Source: Pseudosulfitobacter sp. DSM 107133 (GTDB taxonomy: Bacteria; Pseudomonadota; Alphaproteobacteria; Rhodobacterales; Rhodobacteraceae). From it: 64,000 bases of DNA. Below are positions 17,783-26,901 of this stretch, in pieces; positions within the stretch are counted from its first letter, which is position 1; every line of letters starts with the position of its first letter. The DNA is taken from the NCBI RefSeq assembly GCF_022788695.1, contig NZ_CP085158.1, positions 71,501 through 135,500 of the forward strand, read 5' to 3'. The notes under the pieces are model-generated. The model did no database searches and was not told the origin of the DNA. It saw only the letters and a list, made by a program, of their open reading frames with translations. The position numbers and the translations under genes were made by a program.

Positions 17783-18832
17783 GGCCTTGTTGCACAAATC
17801 GGGGCCTGACCACAGTTCCCCTTTCCCCGGACGGATTTATCCTACGGCCTCAGTGATAGGTATACCAAGCGCGGTGTAGCCGTTCAGGACAGCGATGCGG
17901 ACCTGCAGTTCGGCGACTTGGCGATCGAAGTCGCGGGCCATGAGGGATTGGCCGAGTAACTTGATGCAGTTCATCTTTGCCTCGACACGGCTCCGGCGGT
18001 GGTATCCGCTCCAACGTCGCCACAACGTCTTGCCCAGATACCGGGACGCACGCACCGCCTCGTTTCGGGCGATGGCGCCGGTGCTTGTGGGCTTCCAGGG
18101 CTTGGCGTTTTTGCGGGGTGGGATGACGGCATGTGCGCCACGTGCGGCAATCGCGTCATGGCATTTGCGCGTGTCGTAAGCTCCGTCAGCGGTTACCGAT
18201 CCGACATCCTGATCTGGTGGGATTTGGTCGAGCAGTTCGGGCAACATGGGCGCGTCGCCGATGTTGCTGCCGGTGATCTCGACGGCCCGGACCTCCAGCG
18301 TTTGCTCATCAATTCCAATGTGTATCTTTCGCCAGATGCGCCGCTTGGGGCCGCCGTGCTTGCGCGCGTTCCACTCGCCTTCGCCCTCGGCCTTGATGCC
18401 GGTGCTGTCGATCAGCAGGTCCAGCGGGCCCGTGCCGCCACGGTAAGGGATGGCCACGTTCAACGTCCGCTGGCGGCGGCACAAGGTGCTGAAGTCCGGC
18501 ACCCGCCAGTCCAGCCCGACCAGGCGCAAAAGGCTTTCGACAAACCCGGTCGTCTGTCGCAACGGCATGCCGAACAGCACCTTCATGGTCAAACAAGTCT
18601 GGATCGCAGCGTCGCTGAAACTCGGCTGCCGCCCGCGCTTCCCCGTCGGCGGCGGCCGCCACACCATGTCGGGATCAAACCAGATCGTCAGCGATCCGCG
18701 TTGCCGGAGTGCGTCATTGTAAGCCGACCAGTTCGTGGTCTTGTACTTCGTAGGTGCCCAACTGCTCATGACCTCCAGCTATCATGCTGGATCCACGCAG
18801 TGAATCCCTCACTCGATTTGTGCAACAAGGCC
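17783..18832 (-). mobile_element. IS5-family (IS903-like) insertion sequence, complete
   Basis: A 1050-base element. The inverted ends both begin GGCCTTGTTGCACAAATCG. A perfect 9-base target duplication TTAGAAATA flanks it (17774-17782 and 18833-18841); 9 bases is the length produced by the IS903 group. It carries one intact transposase gene on the minus strand. The exact duplication and intact gene point to a recent insertion. Confidence 0.95.
17837..18769 (-). CDS. IS5-family DDE transposase
   Basis: 310 residues, complete. The three catalytic acids can be placed: Asp in LLIDSTGIKAEGEGE, Asp in VTADGAYDTRKCHDAIAARG, and Glu in RRSRVEAKMNCIKLLGQ. The N-terminus (TKYKTTNWSAYNDALRQRG) and the paired motif GTGPLDLLIDSTG are typical of the IS903/IS1031 side of the IS5 family. 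It fills nearly all of the element. Confidence 0.95.
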   Translation of the reverse strand: MSSWAPTKYKTTNWSAYNDALRQRGSLTIWFDPDMVWRPPPTGKRGRQPSFSDAAIQTCLTMKVLFGMPLRQTTGFVESLLRLVGLDWRVPDFSTLCRRQRTLNVAIPYRGGTGPLDLLIDSTGIKAEGEGEWNARKHGGPKRRIWRKIHIGIDEQTLEVRAVEITGSNIGDAPMLPELLDQIPPDQDVGSVTADGAYDTRKCHDAIAARGAHAVIPPRKNAKPWKPTSTGAIARNEAVRASRYLGKTLWRRWSGYHRRSRVEAKMNCIKLLGQSLMARDFDRQVAELQVRIAVLNGYTALGIPITEAVG

Positions 18833-19000
18833 TTAGAAATATATAAAAACAGGGGCTCAAGAGCGCAGCTTCGCGAATGGGCAAGGATATCAAAAATCCT
18901 CGAAAATAAGCTTCGCGCCGAGATAAAAGAAAGAGAGGAAGCTCTGGCAGAATTACGAGAAACCTCAAAGCTCGCCAATGAATTGAATTTCAAAAAGTGA

Positions 19001-19205
19001 TCCCGAAACCCAACGCACCGACCAAATAGATGGCTGGTTGATGCAAACACCCATAATTTGGAAGCGAATGGATGGAGCTAGCTCTAAAACACAATCGACA
19101 AAGTGCTGGGACGTAAAATTTCGCTTTTACAACATACAGCGGGTCCCTGCGCATTATTTGCCATAAGCGTGCTTATGCGTGTTCTGGATCACCTTCGGGC
19201 CCTCT
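19001..19205. other. Spacer after the interrupted MerR gene
   Basis: About 205 bases with no gene or clear repeat. It joins the MerR end to the truncated HTH fragment next to the IS6 element. Confidence 0.5.
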
Positions 19206-19322
19206 TCAGGTCGCTGCCTGCCACATCCGGAACCGCCCCTGCCCAGTCACTTCCCGGATGAGGCCTCGCGCTTCCATCCATGCGAGGTTGCGCTGAACCG
19301 CTGCCCGACTGGCACCGGTCAA
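19206..19322 (-). pseudogene. C-terminal helix-turn-helix fragment truncated by the IS6 element
   Basis: A minus-strand frame with no stops runs from the exact edge of the IS6 element (19322) to a TGA at 19206. It encodes LTGASRAAVQRNLAWMEARG followed by LIREVTGQGRFRMW. This is a winged-helix C-terminal end of the kind found in Fic/DOC or DUF1612-type proteins. The remainder of the gene is absent on the other side of the IS, so a deletion accompanied the insertion. The family assignment is tentative. Confidence 0.55.
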
Positions 19323-20139
19323 GGTGTTGTCACGTTAACCTGTCGGCAATCGGCGAAGGCATCGCGTTAGTGGGATCAGGCGATGTTCGCAGCCGTTTTC
19401 CAGACATCAAGTGCCTGCAACCGATGGAAGCGGATGGTTAAGGCTGTGCGGCGGCAGGATGGGACAAAGAAGCAGTTTCGGGTTGCTGAGTGAACAGACA
19501 CGAAGCGCTGCAAGCCGCCGGGTGATCGGTGTCCTTGCATCACCCGTTCCCGCTTTCGAAACGGCAGGTGGCTGTTCTCTGCGCGATTATTCAGGCCCTT
19601 GTGCGACCAATGATCCAAACCGGGCGCTACGTCGCGCTTGGCAGCGCCATAGGATCGCAGCTTGTCCGTTATAATCCGTTTTGGCACGAAGCCATGACGC
19701 TTGAGAAGTCTGAGCATCAGACGTTTCGCAGCCGGCTTATTCCGACTGGACTGGAGGATTTCATCCAGCACAACCCCATGTTGATCGACCGCGCGCCAGA
19801 GCCAGAATGACCTGTCGGCAATCTTCACGACGACTTCGTCCAGATGCCAAACATCACCCGGACGGGCTTGCCTCCGTCGCAGATTCTGGGCGATCTGAGG
19901 CCCGAATTTGACCGTCCAGCGCCTGATGGTTTCGTAGGACACATCAATTCCGCGCTCGAGCAACATCTCCTCAACCTCACGCAGGCTTAGGTTGAAGCGC
20001 ATGTAGAGCCAGACCGCGTGAGCGATAATCTGGGATGGAAAGCGATGGCGCTTGTAGCTGATAGCCGATGTCTGCATTGCAGTCAGATAAGAAGAAATCG
20101 CGACGCGAACAACAATAGGGCAGTTAACGTGACATCACC
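19323..20139 (-). mobile_element. IS6-family insertion sequence
   Basis: An 817-base element whose ends are inverted copies: GGTGTTGTCACGTTAACCTG on the left and GGTGATGTCACGTTAACTG read inward from the right. It contains one transposase. The 8 bases on either side (CCGGTCAA and CGTTTGAT) differ, so there is no target duplication. That is common when IS6 elements act by replicon fusion or adjacent deletion, and it fits the truncated HTH gene on the left. Confidence 0.85.
19376..20077 (-). CDS. IS6-family transposase
   Basis: 233 residues, full length. The N-terminal HTH (LSLREVEEMLLERGIDVSYE) is followed by the DDE core: WHLDEVVVKI, IITDKLRSYGAA and NRAENSHLPFRKRERVMQGH hold the catalytic Asp, Asp and Glu. 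The family moves by cointegrate formation. Confidence 0.95.
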   Translation of the reverse strand: MQTSAISYKRHRFPSQIIAHAVWLYMRFNLSLREVEEMLLERGIDVSYETIRRWTVKFGPQIAQNLRRRQARPGDVWHLDEVVVKIADRSFWLWRAVDQHGVVLDEILQSSRNKPAAKRLMLRLLKRHGFVPKRIITDKLRSYGAAKRDVAPGLDHWSHKGLNNRAENSHLPFRKRERVMQGHRSPGGLQRFVSVHSATRNCFFVPSCRRTALTIRFHRLQALDVWKTAANIA

Positions 20140-20411
20140 CGTTTGATCAATAGGGCACGTCAGCGGCCTTCGGCGGATACTTACGAACTACGCCGTATAG
20201 GTGGGGTCTAAGCCGCGCTTACCTTACGGCTCAATCAGAGCAAATCAAAGCGTACCAAAACTTAACACATCATCAGGTTGGCCTGACGGCCAACGCGCCT
20301 TGGAACGTGCTTGCTACTTGATGGCATCACGCCCCAAGGCGCGTAACCAAGTGGCCGACTTTTGCTCCGCCCCAATGGCAGGTTGTTACGCCGCCGTTGA
20401 CAACACGCGCT
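20140..20411. other. Intergenic region with inverted repeats
   Basis: No gene recognised. It holds a short stem TTGGCC-TGAC-GGCCAA (about 20278-20293) and a longer inverted repeat with 11-base arms ACGCGCCTTGG (20293-20303) and CCAAGGCGCGT (20334-20344). They lie after the dipeptidase stop in the direction of transcription and could end that operon, though no T-run follows on the minus strand. Confidence 0.4.
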
Positions 20412-21479
20412 CTACTCTATCGTTTTTTCCAGAACACTAAGCCAATTTTTAGAGGCTATTTTTTGAAGCAATTCCTCGGAGTAACCTCTGTGGCGCAACG
20501 CGTCGACTAGAACAGGAAGCTTAGCCGCAGTAGCAACGGATTCTGGAACGATTGCACCATCATAATCCGAACCGAATCCAACATGATTTTCACCAACTAC
20601 GCCTATCAAGTAATCTATTTGCTCGACCATTAGTTGCAGGTCGGTATCTGGCCGCATAGCACCGTCTGATCGTAAGAAACCTGTGGCAAAGTTGAGCCCA
20701 ACCATACCATCTGTATCACGTATTGCATGCAACTGGCGGTCCGTTAAATTTCGAGGAGATGGACAAAGCGCGTGCGCATTTGAATGTGTTGCGATCAACG
20801 GGGCATTTGATATTTTTGCAATGTCCCAAAACCCCTTTTCCGTTGTGTGCGCTGTATCAACAAGTATTTTCATTTCGTTGCAGAGCCGAACGAGATCCTC
20901 TCCCCGCGAGGTAAGACCTTCACCTAAGTCAGGCGACGAGGGAAATCGGAAAGGAACACCATAGCCGAAAATATTGTCGCGGCTCCAGACCGGCCCAATC
21001 GAACGTAGACCAAACCTGTAAAGGATCTCAAGAAAATCGAAGTTTTCGTCAATTGCGTCTGCTCCTTCAAGGTGCAGGAGGATTGCCAACGACTCGTTTC
21101 GGATAGCTTCTTGCAAGGCAGTACTCGTTTTACAGATAACCACGTCACCTAGCGACTCGCGTTCGATCTTTGCCAAAATAGACATTTGAGATATGATTGA
21201 ACGCTGCGCATCTTCGATACCTAGCGGTGGAGGGTTTGGGATTGAAACAACGCCATCGTCATCAGATTGTAGTTTAGACAGAAAGCCTAGAGGGTCGTCA
21301 CTTGAGGGGGAGTAAAGCGCAAAAAAACCACCTACCATTGACCCCGCCCGAGCCTTTATGAGATCCAAATGACCTTCGTCTTGTCCATTTAAAAAGCCTT
21401 GAGCTGGATTGGCCGATTTCGACATATACATCCGCCCAAGAGCATCATTGTGGCCGTCAAAAACTGGTATATTTTGCAT
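20412..21479 (-). CDS. Membrane dipeptidase (peptidase family M19)
   Basis: 355 residues with the zinc ligands of the renal-dipeptidase family: DGHNDAL at the N-terminus (HxD), HLEGADAI (Glu), IATHSNAHAL and later GFGSDYDGAIVP. It hydrolyses dipeptides, often including D-residues. No signal peptide is visible, so it is probably cytoplasmic. The start at 21479 (MQNIPVFDG) is preferred over the longer frame from 21560, which would overlap the ATPase gene. It ends the peptide-transport operon, so import and hydrolysis of small peptides are linked. Confidence 0.9.
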   Translation of the reverse strand: MQNIPVFDGHNDALGRMYMSKSANPAQGFLNGQDEGHLDLIKARAGSMVGGFFALYSPSSDDPLGFLSKLQSDDDGVVSIPNPPPLGIEDAQRSIISQMSILAKIERESLGDVVICKTSTALQEAIRNESLAILLHLEGADAIDENFDFLEILYRFGLRSIGPVWSRDNIFGYGVPFRFPSSPDLGEGLTSRGEDLVRLCNEMKILVDTAHTTEKGFWDIAKISNAPLIATHSNAHALCPSPRNLTDRQLHAIRDTDGMVGLNFATGFLRSDGAMRPDTDLQLMVEQIDYLIGVVGENHVGFGSDYDGAIVPESVATAAKLPVLVDALRHRGYSEELLQKIASKNWLSVLEKTIE

Positions 21480-21507
21480 ATATTTTCCTTTTTGTAAATG
21501 TCGAGGT

Positions 21508-22341
21508 TTATTCGAGAACAATACCATTTTTTCTTGTTTCAAGGTTTCGTTGCAGGCCACTTTCGGGAGTTAGAACAGAAGACAGCAATTTCTGGGTATA
21601 GGGGTGGCATGGCTCTGAGAACAACGCCTCAGTACAATTTTCTTCAACGATTTCACCGCGATACATGACAGCGACACGCGTCGCTAAGTGTTCAATCACG
21701 GCCAAATTATGGCTGATAATTATCATTGTAAGATTTGAATCTTTTTGTAGGTCCTGCAAAAGATTGAGAATTTGTGATTGAACTGACACATCCAGCGCTG
21801 AAGTCGGCTCATCACATATGAGCAACTCGGGTGACAAAATAAGTGCTCGCGCGATTGAGACACGTTGGCGTTGCCCCCCGGAAAGTTGATGAGGAAATGT
21901 ATCATAGTAGCGGCGCGGTAAACCCACTCGTTCCATTATGGATTCGACTTGGATCCTTCTAGACTTCGCCGATTTCTCAACACCATGGACTACAAGGGGT
22001 AATCCAATGATAGCACCTACTCTTTTGCTTGGATTCAGCGAAGAAGATGGATCCTGAAAGACAGGTTGAACCTGGCGAGCAACTTCGAACCGTGACATGC
22101 TCTGAATAGGTGTTCCGCCAAGTAATATTTCTCCCGCACTGGGCGTCATAAGACCAAGCATCATCCGCGAAAGGGTGGACTTACCACAGCCTGACTCACC
22201 AACGAGACCAAGGATTTCGCCTGTTTCAATTGACAGTGAAACTTTATTAACAGCATTTAGATATTGTCGGCCGTTCAATATACCTGAGGCAATTTGAAAG
22301 TATTTCTCTACACATTTAATTTCCAAAACTGAAGGGCTCAT
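21508..22341 (-). CDS. Peptide ABC transporter ATPase, DppF/OppF type
   Basis: 277 residues. Walker A is GESGCGKST, the signature LSGGQRQRVSIARAL, and Walker B LLICDEPTSALDVS. The C-terminal portion CHPYTQKLLSSVL is the hallmark of the Dpp/Opp ATPases. The start overlaps the stop of the DppD-like gene by four bases. Usually such proteins bear a longer zinc/iron-binding tail; here it is short, as in many DppF proteins. Confidence 0.92.
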   Translation of the reverse strand: MSPSVLEIKCVEKYFQIASGILNGRQYLNAVNKVSLSIETGEILGLVGESGCGKSTLSRMMLGLMTPSAGEILLGGTPIQSMSRFEVARQVQPVFQDPSSSLNPSKRVGAIIGLPLVVHGVEKSAKSRRIQVESIMERVGLPRRYYDTFPHQLSGGQRQRVSIARALILSPELLICDEPTSALDVSVQSQILNLLQDLQKDSNLTMIIISHNLAVIEHLATRVAVMYRGEIVEENCTEALFSEPCHPYTQKLLSSVLTPESGLQRNLETRKNGIVLE

Positions 22342-23345
22342 GATCGTGCACCTATCTTGGAAACGGCTGACCGCTCTTCATTTGAGAATACGCACCGATA
22401 GAAATGCCCTGGTTGAGATTCCGAAAGCTGCACAGCACCGGAGCGACAGACAGTCTGTGCAAATAAACACCGGTTCGCGAATTCGCAACCTTGCATCGCT
22501 CCTATCAGGCTAGGAACTACCCCAGGTATAGATCCCAAATGTTCGCCACGTTTTGTTTGTCCCGGAATGGGAACACAGCTGAGCAGTCCCTGTGTATAGG
22601 GGTGCTGTGGACTTTGAAAAATCCCAGAAACACTCCCTGTTTCAACAACACGGCCCGCGTACATAACTGCCACGCGGTCGGCTACACTCGCAACAACACC
22701 TAAATCGTGGGTGATCAATACAAGAGCCATTCCTAGTTCTTGCTTGAGTTCATACAGTAGATTTAGAATCTCTGCCTGAATTGTCACATCGAGCGCCGTC
22801 GTCGGCTCGTCAGCTATAATTAGTTTCGGATCGCACATCAGTGCCATTGCGATCATAACCCGCTGGCGTAAGCCGCCTGACAATTGATGCGGGTGTTGCT
22901 TCAATCGGTCTCCGGCCCCGCGAATTCCCACTTTTTCCAGAAGAAAAACAGCTTTATCTCTGGCCGTAAAACGCGACACACGGCTGTGCCTCATTAGCAC
23001 CTCTTCTAACTGATTACCGATAGTGAAAGTAGGATTCAGCGAAGTCATTGGATCCTGGAAGATCATGGCCATCCTGTTCCCACGGATATCTGACATTTCT
23101 CGCTCGCTGAGTTTCGTTAAATCGACGTTATCGAAATACAGTTTCTCTGATGTCCGCTGGGCCTGCTTTGGCAACAAATTCATTATTGCAGAGGAAGTCA
23201 GCGATTTTCCGCACCCGGATTCTCCAACCAAACATAGGGTTTCACCACCGGAAACTGAAAAACTAACACCGCGTACCGCGTGAAGATCACCCACCCGAAG
23301 CGGAATATGAACATTGAGATTCTTAACTTCTAAAAGAGGGGTCAA
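22338..23345 (-). CDS. Peptide ABC transporter ATPase, DppD/OppD type
   Basis: 335 residues. Walker A is [15 protein letters not shown], the signature [15 protein letters not shown], and Walker [15 protein letters not shown]. The C-terminal [12 protein letters not shown] and a cysteine cluster ([15 protein letters not shown]) are typical of DppD/OppD. It overlaps the permease gene by four bases and forms the ATPase pair with the gene at 21508. Confidence 0.92.
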   Translation of the reverse strand: MTPLLEVKNLNVHIPLRVGDLHAVRGVSFSVSGGETLCLVGESGCGKSLTSSAIMNLLPKQAQRTSEKLYFDNVDLTKLSEREMSDIRGNRMAMIFQDPMTSLNPTFTIGNQLEEVLMRHSRVSRFTARDKAVFLLEKVGIRGAGDRLKQHPHQLSGGLRQRVMIAMALMCDPKLIIADEPTTALDVTIQAEILNLLYELKQELGMALVLITHDLGVVASVADRVAVMYAGRVVETGSVSGIFQSPQHPYTQGLLSCVPIPGQTKRGEHLGSIPGVVPSLIGAMQGCEFANRCLFAQTVCRSGAVQLSESQPGHFYRCVFSNEERSAVSKIGARS

Positions 23346-24247
23346 TTCCTGTTCTCCTGCGCACTAAGATCACGGATACCATCTCCGAGTAGGTTTATTC
23401 CCAAGACAAGAGCAAAAAGTGCGAGTCCCGGAATGGTGATAACCCAAGGGCTGAAGAACATGTATTGTTTCCCGTCGGCAATCATACTTCCCCAATCGGG
23501 TAAGGGTGCGGGTACGCCTAGCCCGAGGAACGACAAGGCAGCGGCAAGCAAGATACCGTTGGCCATCTCGATCGTCGCAATTATGACAATTGAGGTCATA
23601 ATGTTTGGGAGTATCTCACTAACGATAATCCGTCCTGTTGAGCACCCAACGGCCTGTGCAGAAGTCACGTATTCGAGGTCGCGTGCCTGTATCGTGGCAC
23701 TTCGGGTAACAACGGCAAACCTGTCCCATAACAGAAGGCTCAAAACGAGGATAAGGTTCGAGACTGAACTTCCAGCCAGTGCTGAGACTGTTAGCGCAAC
23801 AAGGATGACAGGCATAGCGAGTCTTGTGGTGATAACAAAATTAACGACCAAATCCACTTTGCCACCAAAGTACCCAGCCAAAACGCCCAACGTAGTGCCA
23901 ATCAGACCAGAAATCACCATAATGCTGAAACCAATCAAAAGTGATATTCTTGATCCATAGATCAAGCGACTCAGATAATCTCGTCCGAGTTGATCCGTTC
24001 CCAGTGGATATTCCCAACTTCCGTCTGAATTCCAGATTGGAGGATGCAATCTATTTGTTAAGTCCTGCGAATACGGATCAGACGGAGCAAGGAAAGGTGC
24101 CATTAATGCGACAAAGAGAACAAAGCTTAGAATTGCCGCTCCAATCATTAATCCCGTATGCTGAAGTGCTCGATGACAAAGTTCGCCAAACAAATTCTGC
24201 TGCGTTGTTGCGGGAGCTTCGGGTTCATTCAAATTATTCATTAACAA
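23342..24247 (-). CDS. Peptide ABC transporter permease, DppC type
   Basis: 301 residues. The N-terminal cytoplasmic lead is followed by a membrane helix and the DppC-specific PLGTDQLGRDYLSRLIYGSR segment near residue 75. The inner-membrane EAA loop follows (SAQAVGCSTGRIIVSEILPN). It pairs with DppB in the inner membrane. It lies 6 bases from the dppB-like gene. Confidence 0.92.
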   Translation of the reverse strand: MLMNNLNEPEAPATTQQNLFGELCHRALQHTGLMIGAAILSFVLFVALMAPFLAPSDPYSQDLTNRLHPPIWNSDGSWEYPLGTDQLGRDYLSRLIYGSRISLLIGFSIMVISGLIGTTLGVLAGYFGGKVDLVVNFVITTRLAMPVILVALTVSALAGSSVSNLILVLSLLLWDRFAVVTRSATIQARDLEYVTSAQAVGCSTGRIIVSEILPNIMTSIVIIATIEMANGILLAAALSFLGLGVPAPLPDWGSMIADGKQYMFFSPWVITIPGLALFALVLGINLLGDGIRDLSAQENRN

Positions 24248-24253
24248 TTCCTC

Positions 24254-25171
24254 TTAGCGTATATGAATACGTGGATCGAGAATGGCATTGAGAACATCAG
24301 CAACCAAAGTCAGAAAAATGTAGACACAAGAAAGGATCAAGACGATAGCCTGAACAACCGGAAAATCTGCGCGAGTTATCGACTCCCACGCCAAAAATCC
24401 GACCCCGTTCAATCGAAAAACAGATTCAATTACGACCGATCCACCCAACGCGGCACCCAATTGGACGGCTGCAACTGCCACTAATGGAACAACGGCATTT
24501 CGCAATGCGTGTTTGAAGATCACTGAATGCGGGCGGAGTCCTTTTGCGCGTGCTGTTCGAATAAAGTCAGCGGCAAGTACCTCCATCATACCACCGCGCA
24601 CAAGACGCATGAATGGTGGAACTGAATAATAGGCGAGCGTAATTGTTGGCATTATAAAGTGATACCAAGTACTCGAACCAGATACCGGCAGCCAGCGCAG
24701 TGATACGGCAAGTACCGACATCAGAAGTAGTCCAAACCAAAAACTAGGCATCGCTTGTCCAAACACTGACACTGTCAACGCTGTGCGGTCTATCCAGGAG
24801 TTTGGGCGAAGGGCCGCAATAATACCAAGTGGAATTGAAACCAAAAGCGCTAGTGTTAGTGAAGAAACACCCAAAACTAGCGTAACTGGTAAGCGGGACA
24901 TAACAAGCGGAAACACCGGCTGCTTTAGGAAGTAAGACTCTCCAAAGTCACCTCTTAGTACGCCAGATGCCCAATCGAGATATTGAATGGTGAACGGACG
25001 GTCAAAACCATAAGCCTCGGAAATTTTTGCAACATCATCAGCTGAGGCAGACGGGCCGGCCAGTGATTGCGCCAAGTTTCCCGACAAATGGAGCAGAGCG
25101 AAGCTGATGATAGAGACAGTAAACGCTACAAGCAACGCCACGACACTTCTCTTTAGTAGGTAGGTAAGCAC
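24254..25171 (-). CDS. Peptide ABC transporter permease, DppB type
   Basis: 305 residues, starting with the usual MLTYLLKRSVVALLVAFTVS helix. The family motifs include PFTIQYLDWASGVLRGDFGESY and the EAA loop RTARAKGLRPHSVIFKHALR. It is separated by 72 bases from the binding-protein gene. Confidence 0.92.
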   Translation of the reverse strand: MLTYLLKRSVVALLVAFTVSIISFALLHLSGNLAQSLAGPSASADDVAKISEAYGFDRPFTIQYLDWASGVLRGDFGESYFLKQPVFPLVMSRLPVTLVLGVSSLTLALLVSIPLGIIAALRPNSWIDRTALTVSVFGQAMPSFWFGLLLMSVLAVSLRWLPVSGSSTWYHFIMPTITLAYYSVPPFMRLVRGGMMEVLAADFIRTARAKGLRPHSVIFKHALRNAVVPLVAVAAVQLGAALGGSVVIESVFRLNGVGFLAWESITRADFPVVQAIVLILSCVYIFLTLVADVLNAILDPRIHIR

Positions 25172-25243
25172 TGGAGGACTCCTGCTCAGTATGCACTCTC
25201 GCCCTCAATATGTTTGGGGGCGAGAGAAATTTGGGTTTGGGAA

Positions 25244-26776
25244 CTAGTCTTTCCAGCTGTAAAGATAGTAGCGGGGAATTTCGTCACGGTGCGATGTGAA
25301 GTTTAAGTCATCGCTATAGGCATAAAACACACCAAAAGAGTTTAGTGGCACAATGTATGCTTGCTCCATTATGCGATCAATCGCCTGCTTATACAGTGCT
25401 TCTCGTACGGCAGGATCGTTGCTTTCGCTCGCCTTTGTTATCCACTCGGAAACCTCTTCATCGCCAGCGTAATCATCGAGCGTGCCCGTAAAGAAATTGT
25501 CGAGAATAGCGGATGCATCATTAATTGAATAGGATCCCCAGTCACCAAAGGAAATTGGAACGTTGCCTTCTTGAACCTTGGTGCGAAAAGCGGAGTATTG
25601 TAGTACTTGAATTGATGTAGAAATTCCGAGCTTACCCATGTATCCGCCCAATGCTTCGGCCCAAGAGGTTGGCTGGCGATATGCATAGAGTGAGGTAGGA
25701 AAACCGTCTGAATAACCTGCATCTGCCATCAGCTCTCTCGCGCGGTCTACGTCATAATCATACTGTTGGGCCCCTTGGTAGCAACCAAATTGAGTCGGAA
25801 AACAGAACGCCTTTAATGTTGTCGCCGATGGTGGGAAAAAGGCGTCGGCAAATTCTTCGCGGTTGATAGAATGTGCAATCGCCTGCCGCACGCGGACATC
25901 CTGCAGTGGTGATTCACCTGAGCGCCCCATGGTATCGAGGTTCATGTAACCCACGCGCATCGTTTCACCGGATGTGACCGTTAGGCCGGGTACAGAGGCT
26001 AAGTTTTCCACTTGGTCGGCTGGAACATACCACATCCAGTCTAACGACCCGGACATCAGCTCCGCCATTGCGGTAGTTTTATCTGCCGGGTAGGTAACAA
26101 CTACTCTTCCGATTTGCGGCATACCTTTTGGACTACCAGTCCAATAGTCTTCATTTATCATAAAACTTACCGACACGCCGGCTTCGATGGATTCAATCTT
26201 ATATGGTCCGGTACCAACCGGCGCGTTTGCCATTCCTTCCGGCCCGACTTCCGCATAATATTCATTTGGATAAATGGGCATTGCGCTGGACAAAAATTCT
26301 AAGGCCGCAGGGAAAACATTCGATAGATGAATCCTGACTTTGTACTGATCTACTTTTTCTACGTGATCGATCCAGCTACCAACCGTCGGATTAACGATTT
26401 TGTTGGCAGGGTTGGAAATGAAGTTAAATGTGTAAACAACATCGTCTGCGTCAAATGGCTCACCATTGTGGAAAAAAATGCCTTCCCGAAGTTCGAATTC
26501 GAGTGTCAGGTCATTAATCCAACGCCACTCCGTAGCTAGCGATGGTTGATATTCAAATGTATCGGGGTCCCTTTCAATAAGCTGATCCCACACCATACGA
26601 GAGAGCATAATGCCCGGACGATTTGCGTTGTAGTAGGAATCCGCATTGGTTAGCTGACCATCCCAAGCCACATTTAGGGTGTCGGTTGCCTTGTCGGCGA
26701 AGGCCGCACTTGCAATAAGAGCTGCGGAGGCTGCCGTCAAAGCTCCCAATTTTCGCATACTATTCTTCATTTTCAA
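25244..26776 (-). CDS. Peptide ABC transporter substrate-binding protein (SBP_bac_5)
   Basis: 510 residues. The signal peptide MKMKNSMRKLGALTAASAAL is followed by an AFA cleavage site. The mature part has the class C features LEFELREGIFFHNGEPFDAD, VYTFNFI and a C-terminal EAL/IVPL segment. It captures peptides in the periplasm for the DppBCDF-like complex. It is the first gene of the minus-strand operon and divergent from the LysR gene at 26902; the 125 bases between them must hold both promoters. The region is richer in A+T than the flanking blocks. Confidence 0.93.
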   Translation of the reverse strand: MKMKNSMRKLGALTAASAALIASAAFADKATDTLNVAWDGQLTNADSYYNANRPGIMLSRMVWDQLIERDPDTFEYQPSLATEWRWINDLTLEFELREGIFFHNGEPFDADDVVYTFNFISNPANKIVNPTVGSWIDHVEKVDQYKVRIHLSNVFPAALEFLSSAMPIYPNEYYAEVGPEGMANAPVGTGPYKIESIEAGVSVSFMINEDYWTGSPKGMPQIGRVVVTYPADKTTAMAELMSGSLDWMWYVPADQVENLASVPGLTVTSGETMRVGYMNLDTMGRSGESPLQDVRVRQAIAHSINREEFADAFFPPSATTLKAFCFPTQFGCYQGAQQYDYDVDRARELMADAGYSDGFPTSLYAYRQPTSWAEALGGYMGKLGISTSIQVLQYSAFRTKVQEGNVPISFGDWGSYSINDASAILDNFFTGTLDDYAGDEEVSEWITKASESNDPAVREALYKQAIDRIMEQAYIVPLNSFGVFYAYSDDLNFTSHRDEIPRYYLYSWKD

Positions 26777-26901
26777 TCTCTCCCGCTTGTTGACTGCTTA
26801 TGTGGCGCTTCGCCTTTCCCTAAGGGGCGAAATCAACTATTTGTCGTCTAGCTCACTGTTCCTTTAGTTTTGGGGATATTGATGCTCCAATCAATAGCTA
26901 C

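Larger units (their letters stand above)
17558..19000 (+). pseudogene. MerR-family regulator interrupted by an IS5-family element
   Basis: The first 75 codons (17558-17782) encode a MerR winged-helix with VTPRTLRYYEYLELLKP and FKLILRGRRFGMKLEDIRVW. The reading frame then hits the insertion at 17783-18832. After removal of the element and one copy of the 9-base duplication, the frame continues perfectly at 18842 (YKNRGSRAQLREW) through a coiled-coil tail to the stop at 18998. The restored protein has 127 residues. A GGAG ribosome site precedes the ATG. MerR proteins of this size often control acyl-CoA catabolic genes (LiuR-like), which fits the neighbourhood, but the target is not known. As it stands only an 83-residue fusion ending in the IS would be made. 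Confidence 0.9.
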
